A stretch of DNA of 64,000 nucleotides from contig NZ_RBCJ01000001.1 of assembly GCF_003626755.1 (NCBI RefSeq), positions 434,001-498,000 on the forward strand. The letters are read 5' to 3'. The notes below the pieces were generated by a model. The model saw only the letters and a list, made by a program, of their open reading frames with translations, was not told the origin of the DNA and made no database searches. Below, one piece after another: positions 10,301-17,250 of the stretch. Position 1 is the stretch's first letter. Every line of letters starts with the position of its first letter. Origin of the DNA: Ulvibacterium marinum (lineage in GTDB: Bacteria > Bacteroidota > Bacteroidia > Flavobacteriales > Flavobacteriaceae). The translations under genes were made by a program, and so were the position numbers.

Positions 10301-10444
10301 ACGGTACGATAAACTGGAATAGAGTTCTTCAGGAAATTGAATTGTTGGTTGATCAGATTTTTTTCTTCTCTGAGCCGTAAAAGAAAATGGCATCAGAAAG
10401 ATAACGAGCATTCCCACGCTCATATAAAAGCGGAAAGTTTTCAT
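7307..10444 (-). CDS. Large secreted VPS10/BNR-type propeller protein
   Basis: 1045 aa with a signal peptide (about 1-24, ending FSFTAQ). I count about twelve Asp-box repeats of the form S/T-x-D-x-G-x-x-W, for example STDGGETWKK, TEDAGKTWKS, SDDAGTTWQQ, SYDGGDTWST and TTDYGKTWKK, spread over residues 70-740. These indicate one or two beta propellers of the sortilin/VPS10 or BNR type. A helical C-terminal part (about 890-1000, rich in K and E) follows. Such proteins are often called glycosyl hydrolases without proof. It forms a tight operon with the sulfatase, which suggests polysaccharide binding or processing. Confidence 0.85.
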   Translation of the reverse strand: MKTFRFYMSVGMLVIFLMPFSFTAQRRKKSDQPTIQFPEELYSSLSYRLIGPFRGGRSTAVTGVPGKPNLFYFGATGGGVWKTVNGGRTWENISDGYFGGSIGAVEVAQSDPNVIYVGGGEKTLRGNVSSGYGVWKTEDAGKTWKSVGLEKSRHIPRIRIHPQNPDIVYAAVLGNIYKPTQDRGIYKSTDGGETWKKTLFVNDQSGAVDLTLDPNNPRIVYASTWRAKRTPYSLSSGGDGSALWKSTDSGETWSEISKNKGFPKDTLGIIGVTVSTKNSERVWAIVEQKEKGGLYRSDDAGTTWQQVNDERKLRQRAWYYTRVYADTEDEDVVYVLNVRYHKSTDGGKTFNTFNAPHGDHHDLWIAPENSKRMIIGDDGGAQVSYDGGDTWSTYYNQPTAQFYRVTTDNAFPYRIYVAQQDNSTIRINHRSDGNTIGEEDWEETAGGESAHIAVDPTNNDIVYGGSYGGFLTRVNHDKGTTRGINVWPDNPMGYGAEGMKYRFQWNFPIIFSKHDPKKLYTFSNHVHRSTNEGQSWELLSDDLTRNDSSKLVSSGGPITQDNTGVEYYCTLFAANESPLKEGLLWVGSDDGLIHVTQDEGETWENVTPVGMPEWTMVNSIEPSAFEEGTCYVAGTRYKLGDFQPYLYKTTDYGKTWKKITNGMDNEHFTRVLREDPKRKGLLYAGTETGMYISFDDGANWQPFQLNLPVVPITDLTIKDNNLIVATQGRSLWIIDDLTVLHQLQDGIKNKAAYLFKPKDSYRTNGGTTEKPSLTEGENHPNGVVTHFYIKDLVEKDSVQLTYLNSAGDTLAVFKNSAKGKDEKLEIKKGGNTHVWDTKGKGAKKLEGMVLWWANLDGPKAVPGTYKVSLSINGSEQLQPFTILPDPRAEVSATDMQKQYDFVSDINANVNKAHESIKKIRKINEQLEAFSKQYEDNPKTKELVEKAKAMIEKFGEVEKALYQTKNRSAQDPLNFPIRLTNKLGHLNSLVTLDDFPPTDQDIAVKNELTAKINAQLKSFDTLITQEIETFNSAFNSLQLDYLFVED

Positions 10445-10518
10445 TCTTAAGAGTTCTAATTAGTCCCTTTAAAAGTAGAAATAAAAATGGTTCAAAACTA
10501 TTGAAGATGCATCTGCTA

Positions 10519-11154
10519 TTAAGGTTCAAAAATCTTATTTCGGATGGCATAAAGTACTAGCCCAATCCTGTTTTTAATATGCAGCTTTTCATGGAGCGCA
10601 TCTCGATAACCCTCAATGGTTTTAGGGCTTAAGTGCATGGCGTCCGCAATTTCCCTATAGGTCATCTCCGAACAGGCCAATCGCAAAAATTCCAATTCCC
10701 GGTCCTTTAGGTCCACAATGGGTTCCTTTTTCTCCAAGGTACCTACCAAGATTTGGGTTACCGTATTGGTATGGTAGTAGCCTTTCTGGGCAATATTCAA
10801 AAGGGCTTCTTCCAAAATCTCACGTTTGGTATCTTTCATCAGATAGCCTCGAGCACCGGCACGAAGCATTTTTAGGATGGTTCCTTCGTCTTCCTCAATG
10901 GAGAGTGCCAATACTTTTGCTTGTGGAAAATCGGTTTTTAGGATTTGTGTGGTTTCAATACCATTGAGTATGGGCATGTTAATGTCCATCAACACAAGGT
11001 CCGGTATGTTTTTGGGGCTTGTAAAACGATTCAGTAATTCCTGTCCGTTTTTGCAGTTGTACAGTACTTTGAATTTGCCAAAACTATCCACGAGTCCAGC
11101 AATGGCCTGTGAAAGTAGGGTATGGTCGTCCACAATGACTACGGAGTAGGTCAT
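10519..11154 (-). CDS. LuxR/NarL-family response regulator
   Basis: 211 aa. The receiver domain (1-120) has the acidic pair D9-D10, phospho-acceptor D57 in VLMDINMP, and K107 in LMKD. The C-terminal LuxR-type helix-turn-helix is at about 148-205, with the block EMTYREIADAMHLSPKTIEGYRD split across its two helices. It is the likely partner of the HisKA_3 kinase at 11371-12135, 216 bp upstream on the same strand. The intervening spacer holds repeated ACGTTCAA motifs. Confidence 0.93.
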   Translation of the reverse strand: MTYSVVIVDDHTLLSQAIAGLVDSFGKFKVLYNCKNGQELLNRFTSPKNIPDLVLMDINMPILNGIETTQILKTDFPQAKVLALSIEEDEGTILKMLRAGARGYLMKDTKREILEEALLNIAQKGYYHTNTVTQILVGTLEKKEPIVDLKDRELEFLRLACSEMTYREIADAMHLSPKTIEGYRDALHEKLHIKNRIGLVLYAIRNKIFEP

Positions 11155-11213
11155 TTGATCAGCTTTTTGGAAATGGAGCTACCACCGCTTCGCTCAGGCA
11201 AAAAAAACCTAAA

Positions 11214-11374
11214 ACGTTCAAGGGGAATTTTTGTATGTCTTGGTAAACCCATTAGTTTGGAGTTCATACTAACAATCTCCAACCTACCAAAATAGTCCAA
11301 TTTTGGACGAACACGTTCAAAGGAAAGGTTGGGCGCAACTTGCTAGGACTATCGTCTTTCGCAAGAACGTTCAA
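11214..11374. repeat. Three ACGTTCAA repeats between kinase and response regulator genes
   Basis: ACGTTCAA occurs at 11214-11221, 11313-11320 and 11367-11374. GTCCAATTTTGGAC (11295-11308) has 6-bp inverted arms in the same spacer. This 216-bp gap inside a two-component operon probably holds a separate promoter for the response regulator; the repeats may be regulator sites. Confidence 0.35.
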
Positions 11375-12135
11375 TCTACAAAATTATACGTCATCTTCAA
11401 TTGGGTGCCCTCGTTTTTTTCTGAGAAAAGTTCCAAATGGGCTTTGACAAGCTTGGCCCGATTGCGCATATTTTTTAAGCCAATACCGGAATCAGCATCC
11501 GTTTTCTGCTTAAAACCAATGCCATTGTCCTTTGCAGTAATCGCCAAGGAGCTATCCGTATAGTTGAGCAAGACCTGAAGTTCGGAGGCCTTGGAATGCT
11601 TAACCGTATTTGAAAAAAACTCCTGCAAAATGCGAAATAATATGATTTCCTCTTTGGGGTCAATGGGTTTAGAATCTCCTTTTACCTCTAACGAAGCCTT
11701 TAAGAACTGCATTCGGTTAAAGCGGTCCATTTCCAATTGCACCGCTTCAGCTAGGGAAAGACTTTTTAGCGCCTCTGGATTAATAAGCTTGGAAAGGGCT
11801 CGTAGCTCCTGAATGGCCTTGCCCATGGTTTCCGTGGCTTCTTCCAATTGGGGGGTTTTACTCCCTTCCATTTGGACCTGAATCTTGGCCAAGGTCATCA
11901 ATTGGCCGATATTATCGTGAAGTTCCCAGCTGATGTTGCGCAAAGTCTCTTCGCGAATCTCTATCTGGGTCTCGGAGAGTTCCTTTTCAAAAGTTTCTTT
12001 ATCCCGTGCTTGTTGCTTTAAAAGCCGGTTTTTTCGCTTTTGAAAGAGGACAAAGAGAATGACCACCGTCACCGCCAAACTCAAGGCAATCGCGGAAAAA
12101 ACGATCAGGAACGATTGTACTTCTCCTTGGTCCAT
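11371..12135 (-). CDS. Sensor histidine kinase with one membrane helix (HisKA_3/HATPase)
   Basis: 254 aa. One N-terminal membrane helix (about 9-31), a short coiled coil, the NarX/DesK-type phosphoacceptor H73 in ELHDNIGQ, and a HATPase domain with EFFSNTVKH, DNGIGF and SGIGLKNM. It has no sensor domain of its own. Its 5' end overlaps the 3' end of the upstream 7-TM gene by 31 bp, so the two are probably translationally coupled and act as a split receptor. It should phosphorylate the LuxR regulator at 10519-11154. Confidence 0.9.
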   Translation of the reverse strand: MDQGEVQSFLIVFSAIALSLAVTVVILFVLFQKRKNRLLKQQARDKETFEKELSETQIEIREETLRNISWELHDNIGQLMTLAKIQVQMEGSKTPQLEEATETMGKAIQELRALSKLINPEALKSLSLAEAVQLEMDRFNRMQFLKASLEVKGDSKPIDPKEEIILFRILQEFFSNTVKHSKASELQVLLNYTDSSLAITAKDNGIGFKQKTDADSGIGLKNMRNRAKLVKAHLELFSEKNEGTQLKMTYNFVD

Positions 12136-12749
12136 AAAAATCCAATGCTATAACATCCGTAAAGGATAAGATTCAGGCCAATGATAATAAAAATATAATA
12201 GGCATTGCTACTGAAATCAAAATATTCGGACAACAGCATAAACGGTATCATTCCCATATTGAAGAGTAGTAGTCCGGTGGATATCCAGAAACTCAGTTTA
12301 TACTTCACTTCCAAAACTTCATCACTGTTTAATAATTGCCAAAAATGGAATATAGCACAAACTAAGGTGAAAAACGCTCCAGCCACAAAGGTATATTTAT
12401 GATACAATTCCCAGCTTTCAAAAACAAAATTCCAAATGGCAACCCCTAAAAATATAATGGTAAAAAGTCCGACAACGGTCCTGTGCTTTACTTCATTCAA
12501 AATCGAGCCATACCAATAATAGAAAAACAAAAAGCTGATTACCATATACAGATTGTATAGCCAATAGCTGTTTACACCAAAAAAATCGCCTAAAAGACTT
12601 CCTGTAAAATCTGCTAGAAAGGTAAAACTCAAAAAATACAGAAAATACTTTTCCTTGGAATCTTTATAACTTTTATAGTTTATTATGGCAAATATCGCCG
12701 ATAATAGCTCCAGCAAGACGATAACATAGGTGAGATACGAAATACTCAT
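12105..12749 (-). CDS. Seven-helix membrane protein, probable sensor module
   Basis: 214 aa made almost entirely of hydrophobic helices; I count seven. No named domain recognised. It overlaps the kinase gene by 31 bp and starts 13 bp after the small anchored protein gene. By analogy with 7TM-DISM receptor kinases, where the helices are fused to the kinase, it probably forms the membrane sensing part of this two-component system. That role is inferred from arrangement only. Confidence 0.75.
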   Translation of the reverse strand: MSISYLTYVIVLLELLSAIFAIINYKSYKDSKEKYFLYFLSFTFLADFTGSLLGDFFGVNSYWLYNLYMVISFLFFYYWYGSILNEVKHRTVVGLFTIIFLGVAIWNFVFESWELYHKYTFVAGAFFTLVCAIFHFWQLLNSDEVLEVKYKLSFWISTGLLLFNMGMIPFMLLSEYFDFSSNAYYIFIIIGLNLILYGCYSIGFLWTKEKYNRS

Positions 12750-12762
12750 CTAATTCAATTCA

Positions 12763-13266
12763 CTATAAATCTTTTGGAGGTTTCCCTCCTCCAGCATAAT
12801 TATAGGATCTTACATTGGAATTTCGCTGTACCGGTGGAGATGGGAAAAAGCCATTACTTAAATCGGGTTTGCCATAAGTTGGAACAATAATGACCGTAGA
12901 AAAGCCAGGATCGGGCCATTTCTCTTTACTTTCCTCGGGGTAGGCGGCATAATAGATGCGTAATCCCAAATCCTCAAGACCTTGCTTTGTGCTCTCACTT
13001 CTTACATAGCGGATATACTGCTCCAGGCTATCTAGGGAGAACCAAAAATCCCGGGTATCCTCAAACCCTAGGGTTTTGTTGATAATATCACTCCGAGTGC
13101 CGACAAATTCCCTTTGTAAAGTTCTTGCCTGTTCCATACTAATAGTCTGCGAGGGGGGCGGTACCTCCTTTGAAGAAGGGCGATCTTTACAATTGTTGAG
13201 TAATAGACCAATAATGATCAAAATCAAGATTCCAATTAAGATTCTAGTATTTCTGTTCGTTTCCAT
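12763..13266 (-). CDS. Small membrane-anchored protein of the LuxR two-component operon
   Basis: 167 aa. An N-terminal hydrophobic stretch (about 8-25) ends in LLLNNC; this is either an uncleaved anchor or a poor lipobox with Asn at -1. A proline-rich linker (PPPSQ) and a soluble domain follow, with no known family recognised. The C terminus is Gly/Pro/Asn-rich. It appears to be the first longer gene of the operon running through the 7-TM protein and the kinase, so an extracytoplasmic accessory or ligand-binding role is possible. Confidence 0.7.
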   Translation of the reverse strand: METNRNTRILIGILILIIIGLLLNNCKDRPSSKEVPPPSQTISMEQARTLQREFVGTRSDIINKTLGFEDTRDFWFSLDSLEQYIRYVRSESTKQGLEDLGLRIYYAAYPEESKEKWPDPGFSTVIIVPTYGKPDLSNGFFPSPPVQRNSNVRSYNYAGGGKPPKDL

Positions 13267-13401
13267 ATACGGGGTTTTAAAGTTTAGTATGTTATTTAGA
13301 TTAATCGCCTACCCAAAATCCAATTCTTAAGATGCTTGGATAGAACTTGGTCTCTTAAAGATACGTAGAATTCTTTTGGAGGCATGTATTTCTTCCTACC
13401 A

Positions 13402-13515
13402 TTAGAGTTGGGTAAAGATACTGGCACAAATTAAAATGATTCCAATAATAGCTACTGCAATGATCAATCCGTAGTGAATTTTTTGAAGTAATTTTTCATC
13501 CAATGTCGCTTCCAT
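13402..13515 (-). CDS. 37-aa membrane microprotein (short ORF)
   Basis: The ORF begins MEATLDEKLLQKIHYG and continues with one hydrophobic helix at about 17-34, ending SIFTQL before TAA. An amphipathic or charged start plus a single helix is typical of small regulatory membrane proteins. It lies 136 bp upstream of the LuxR-operon anchored protein, on the same strand, and downstream of a 16-nt palindrome. No homolog can be named. Support is the clean ATG-to-stop frame and the composition; expression is unproven. Confidence 0.45.
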   Translation of the reverse strand: MEATLDEKLLQKIHYGLIIAVAIIGIILICASIFTQL

Positions 13516-13674
13516 GTCGTGTTGCTTTTAAATTCAAGGCTAATGTAGTGGAGAAAAACATCCAAAAAAAGCAAGGAAGACACAACTGCACTATTAAAAC
13601 AATTTTATTTGTTTGTATATCAATTAGTTATAATTTTAGGACTACAGGAAAACGGGTCGGGAAACGGTGGAAAA

Positions 13675-13690
13675 AGGGGTAAATACCCCT
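13675..13690. promoter_or_regulatory. Palindrome AGGGGTA-AA-TACCCCT, candidate LuxR/NarL-type operator
   Basis: The site has perfect 7-bp arms with a 2-bp centre. It lies 160 bp upstream of the microprotein ATG, and the first regulatory operon downstream encodes a NarL/LuxR regulator. TACCCCT fits the NarL heptamer TACYYMT, but the arms point outward, opposite to the classical 7-2-7 site. Binding by the local regulator is inferred only. Confidence 0.4.
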
Positions 13691-13835
13691 CTAAAAATCA
13701 GGTGGATTTTGGACTTGGAAAGGGGATTGCACCATTCGCATTTGGGAATTTTCCAGTAATTTAAGCCTGATCGCTTTTCTTTGAGGACGTCATTTGCCAG
13801 AATGAGCTATTTGCCCTTTTTGTTTTTCTTGTTCA

Positions 13836-14035
13836 TTTCTTTGTTTGCCCAAAGAAACGAACCAAAGAAATGAGCACTTCTCCGCAGGAATTTTTGCTTT
13901 GCAAAATCGGCTTCGAAACTTCGCCAAAAATGTTAACGCATTTTTGGTGCCATCCGAAGCTTTCTCAACCTATTCTTCGGAGAAGATAACACCGAGATTC
14001 AAGCAATTTAGATTGCAAAAAACTATTCTATAATT
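13836..14035. repeat. Structured intergenic element with two inverted repeats
   Basis: TTTCTTTG and CAAAGAAA form outer arms around a second CAAAGAAA copy at 13836-13870. CCAAAAATG (13924-13932) and CATTTTTGG (13939-13947) form a 9-bp stem with a TTAACG loop. Similar intergenic pieces that produce spurious short ORFs occur repeatedly in Bacteroidota genomes, so this is probably one copy of a dispersed repeat. No second copy was found in this window, so the repeat call is an inference. Confidence 0.35.
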
Positions 14036-14173
14036 TATTAAGAAATCGTTTTTTCTTGTGAATATCCAAGATAACGATGCCGGCTGTTTCTTCATTCAAT
14101 TCCATTGCTTGTTTTTACAATGAATTCCAATGCAACTTTTTGTACTTTAGAGCGACTCAAAAAAATTGCTAGA

Positions 14174-15871
14174 ATGAGAACTTCTTTACTTTCCGTTTTT
14201 ACACTTCTAACCATTTTCAACATAAACTACGCCCAAGATAGGGTAACCGGCCAACCCTTTGCGACTCGTTCTGAAGTTTTGGCACAAAACGGTATGGTGG
14301 CCACCAGCCATCCCCTAGCGACCCAAATTGGCCTGGATATCCTTAAAAAAGGGGGCAATGCCATAGATGCTGCCATTGCGGCCAATGCCGCATTGGGACT
14401 TATGGAACCCACGGGATGTGGTGTCGGGGGTGACCTTTTCGCTATTGTTTGGGACGGCAAGACCCAGAAACTCTATGGCCTCAATGCCAGTGGCCGTTCC
14501 CCTAAAAATCTCACCTTGGATTATTTTGAAAAAGAAGGCCTGGAGAAAATTCCGGCTTTAGGGCCCTTACCGGTAAGTGTTCCCGGGGCTGTGGACGGTT
14601 GGTTCGAGCTACATGGGAAATTCGGGTCCAAGCCTATGACCGAGCTTTTGGCCCCGGCGATTGACTATGCCGAAAAAGGGTTTCCGCTCACGGAACTGAT
14701 CGCCTTTTACATGCAACGCTCCATCCCATATTATGAATCGCAAGGGTTCCCGAATATTGAGGATACCTATATGGTGCAAAATGGCGGGCGACTTTCTAAT
14801 GAAGGAGAAATCTATAAAAATCCTTATCTCGCCAATACCTACCGAAAAATTGCGGAAGGTGGACGCGATGCCTTTTACAAAGGAGAAATGGCCAAGACCA
14901 TTGCCAACTTTATTCAGGAGCAAGGTGGTTTTCTTTCCAAAAAAGATTTGGCTTCCCATAAATCGGAATGGGTGGAACCCGTTTCCGTGAATTACCGGGG
15001 ATACGATGTGTGGGAACTACCGCCCAATGGCCAAGGTATTGCCGCACTGCAAATGCTACAAATCTTAGAAGGATACGATTTCTCCAATATCGAATTTGGA
15101 AGTACGGAACATTTGCATTTGTTTACAGAGGCCAAAAAATTAGCTTTCGAGGATCGAGCCAAATACTATGCGGATATGGATTTCGTAAACGTCCCTGTGG
15201 CTGAATTGCTGTCCGACACCTATGCCGAGGAGCGAAGAAAATTGATTGGTGAACGGGCAAATCGCTATGAGGCCGGAGAAATTAGTGCCGGGGAGACCAT
15301 CTATATGACCGTTGCCGACAAGAATGGAACGATGATCTCATTGATCCAAAGCAACTATAGGGGTATGGGTTCCGGAATGGTACCCCCTAAACTCGGTTTT
15401 ATGCTGCAAGACAGAGGAGAACTCTTTAGCCTAAAGCGTGGACAGGCCAACACCTATGAACCTGGGAAACGACCCTTTCACACCATTATTCCTGCATTTA
15501 TCACCAAGGATGGCCAACCCTATGTGAGTTTTGGGGTTATGGGTGGTGACTTTCAGCCCCAAGGCCATTCCCAAATTGTTATGAACCTCATCGATTTCGG
15601 CATGAATTTACAGGAAGCCGGGGATGCACCGCGTTGGGACCATACCGGAGGGAACAGTCCTACAGGAGAAACTCCTGAGGGTACGGGACAGGTTCGTGTG
15701 GAATCTGGCATTCCCTATACTACGGTTCGCGGATTAATGGACAAAAGGCATAAAGTAGGCTTTACGCGCGGTGCCTATGGTGGTTATCAGGCTATTTTAT
15801 GGGATGTCGAAAACCAAGTATATCACGGAGCCTCTGAAAGCCGTAAGGATGGGCAGGCGGCGGGGTATTGA
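14174..15871 (+). CDS. Gamma-glutamyltranspeptidase family protein (Ntn hydrolase)
   Basis: 565 aa from the ATG at 14174, chosen because it gives a clean signal peptide (MRTSLLSVFTLLTIFNINYAQ); a longer frame opens at 14105. The proenzyme pattern is intact: ATSHPLATQIGLDILKKGGN near the N terminus, and T375 in GETIYMTVAD, aligned with the nucleophile Thr391 of E. coli GGT, where autocleavage would give a small subunit of ~190 aa. The active-site region is divergent (MGSGM, no TTHYSV), so it may be a GGT-like amidase or acylase rather than a glutathione hydrolase. Predicted periplasmic. Confidence 0.88.
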   Translation: MRTSLLSVFTLLTIFNINYAQDRVTGQPFATRSEVLAQNGMVATSHPLATQIGLDILKKGGNAIDAAIAANAALGLMEPTGCGVGGDLFAIVWDGKTQKLYGLNASGRSPKNLTLDYFEKEGLEKIPALGPLPVSVPGAVDGWFELHGKFGSKPMTELLAPAIDYAEKGFPLTELIAFYMQRSIPYYESQGFPNIEDTYMVQNGGRLSNEGEIYKNPYLANTYRKIAEGGRDAFYKGEMAKTIANFIQEQGGFLSKKDLASHKSEWVEPVSVNYRGYDVWELPPNGQGIAALQMLQILEGYDFSNIEFGSTEHLHLFTEAKKLAFEDRAKYYADMDFVNVPVAELLSDTYAEERRKLIGERANRYEAGEISAGETIYMTVADKNGTMISLIQSNYRGMGSGMVPPKLGFMLQDRGELFSLKRGQANTYEPGKRPFHTIIPAFITKDGQPYVSFGVMGGDFQPQGHSQIVMNLIDFGMNLQEAGDAPRWDHTGGNSPTGETPEGTGQVRVESGIPYTTVRGLMDKRHKVGFTRGAYGGYQAILWDVENQVYHGASESRKDGQAAGY

Positions 15872-15958
15872 AGTTATTTGTGCCTATACCAGATCTTCGC
15901 TTTTTTGTAACAAAGCCTTCATTTCTACTACCTATAGTTAAATTAACACTACAAGATC

Positions 15959-16225
15959 ATGGCAGGAGGAGGCATCGCAGGGGCTATCACAAGTTTAAAA
16001 AACAATCGAAATCTTCTAAAAAAACGCAAGCTTCGCGATAAGGGAGATGTATTCGGGCAAGAAGGTGTGACCAAACTTAATCTTAAAGCGTCTACAGATC
16101 AGGATATGAAGCGCATCCGTCAAAAAATCAAGGATTACAAGCGCGAAGCACGTACCGTATGGTTTTTGGCCATCAGTGTCACCGCTTTTATTCTGTATTG
16201 CCTTTGGTGGTGGGCAACATCTTGA
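15959..16225 (+). CDS. Small basic membrane protein of unknown function
   Basis: 88 aa. A glycine-rich start (MAGGGIAGAI) is followed by a very basic stretch (about 14-62, many K and R) and one C-terminal membrane helix (about 66-86) ending CLWWWATS. I recall similar short proteins in other Flavobacteriaceae but no named family. It sits alone between the GGT-like and aldo/keto reductase genes. The basic cytoplasmic part could contact nucleic acid or lipid headgroups, which is speculation. Confidence 0.65.
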   Translation: MAGGGIAGAITSLKNNRNLLKKRKLRDKGDVFGQEGVTKLNLKASTDQDMKRIRQKIKDYKREARTVWFLAISVTAFILYCLWWWATS

Positions 16226-16326
16226 TTATTGGATTCTTGGATAATTTCATCAATTCACAATCCCTTAACATAAGCTTTGCTAAGAATGTTCTACTTTGAG
16301 GTTCATCTTTCAAAAAGCCATTCGTA

Positions 16327-17250
16327 ATGAACTATTCCAGACGGGAAATTTTGAAACTCTCAAGCCTTGCCGGATTGGGTCTGACCACTTTACCTTCCCT
16401 ATTTTCATTCTCGCTAGAGGAAAGTATACGCCAAAGGGCTATTCCCAGTTCCGAGGAAAAATTACCCATTGTTGGGTTGGGTACCTGGCTCACTTTCGAT
16501 GTGGGGAATTCTTCTGAAGCGCTGAAGGTAAGGCGGCAGGTACTCTTAGAAATGCACAAACTGGGGGGTAAGGTCATTGACTCCTCGCCCATGTATGGGA
16601 GTTCGGAAGCCACCGTGGGTAAGGTATCGGCTTCGTTGGACAGTCAAAACTCCTTTTTCTATGCTACCAAGGTCTGGACTTCGGGCAAGCAGGCCGGCAT
16701 TGATCAAATGAACGGTTCCCTTAAAAAAATGCGGCGTTCCACGATGGATCTGATGCAGATCCATAACCTAGTGGATTGGCAAACCCACGTAAAGACACTA
16801 CGGGCCTGGAAGGAAACCGGAAAAATTCGGTATTGGGGATTGACGCATTATGTAGATTCCGCCCATGGAACCTTGGAAAAGATTATCCGTCAGGAAAAAC
16901 CGGATTTTGTACAGTTCAATTATTCCATCCTGTCGCGCCATGCAGAAAAGTCGCTCTTGATTACCTGTCAACAAAATAAGACCGCAGTCATCATTAATCA
17001 GCCTTATGACAGTGGTTCGCTCTTTCGAAAAGTTAAAGGACAATCGTTACCCGAGTGGAGTTTGGACTATGATATTAAAAGCTGGGGGCAATACTTTCTA
17101 AAATTCATACTTTCCCATGAAGCGATTACCTGTGCCATTCCCGGCACCTCCAAACCCCATCATGTCATCGATAATATGATGGCCGGTTATGGGGCCCTTC
17201 CCGATACCTCCGGTAGGGAGAAAATGGTGTCCTATTTAAAATCATTGTAA
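16327..17250 (+). CDS. Tat-exported aldo/keto reductase
   Basis: 307 aa. The N terminus SRREILKLSSLAGLGLTTL is a twin-arginine signal, so it is probably exported folded with its cofactor. The aldo/keto reductase tetrad is complete: D85, Y90 in SSPMYGSSE, K115 in YATKVW and H146 in MQIHN. It should reduce aldehydes or ketones with NAD(P)H, although a periplasmic nicotinamide-dependent enzyme is unusual. Its stop overlaps the end of the convergent acyltransferase gene by 9 bp. Confidence 0.88.
   Translation: MNYSRREILKLSSLAGLGLTTLPSLFSFSLEESIRQRAIPSSEEKLPIVGLGTWLTFDVGNSSEALKVRRQVLLEMHKLGGKVIDSSPMYGSSEATVGKVSASLDSQNSFFYATKVWTSGKQAGIDQMNGSLKKMRRSTMDLMQIHNLVDWQTHVKTLRAWKETGKIRYWGLTHYVDSAHGTLEKIIRQEKPDFVQFNYSILSRHAEKSLLITCQQNKTAVIINQPYDSGSLFRKVKGQSLPEWSLDYDIKSWGQYFLKFILSHEAITCAIPGTSKPHHVIDNMMAGYGALPDTSGREKMVSYLKSL

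Larger units (their letters stand above)
13516..14173. other. 658-bp intergenic region without a convincing gene
   Basis: It lies between the microprotein (minus) and the gamma-glutamyltranspeptidase gene (plus). It holds the palindrome at 13675-13690 and a structured segment at about 13836-14035, both listed separately. A 62-codon open frame here was not accepted as a gene. The last ~60 bp should contain the promoter of the downstream gene; TACTTTAG near 14142 is one mismatch from TAnnTTTG, without a well-placed TTG. Confidence 0.6.

Noticed and set aside
13290-13310. TATTTAGATTAATC resembling the iron operator, upstream of the 167-aa protein gene
   Set aside because: Only the left half matches; the right half lacks the inverted TCTAA, and the downstream genes have no iron link.
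13845-14033. 62-codon open frame on the plus strand
   Set aside because: It starts inside an inverted repeat and follows the hairpin segment; composition looks like translated repeat DNA rather than a protein, and it has no ribosome site.
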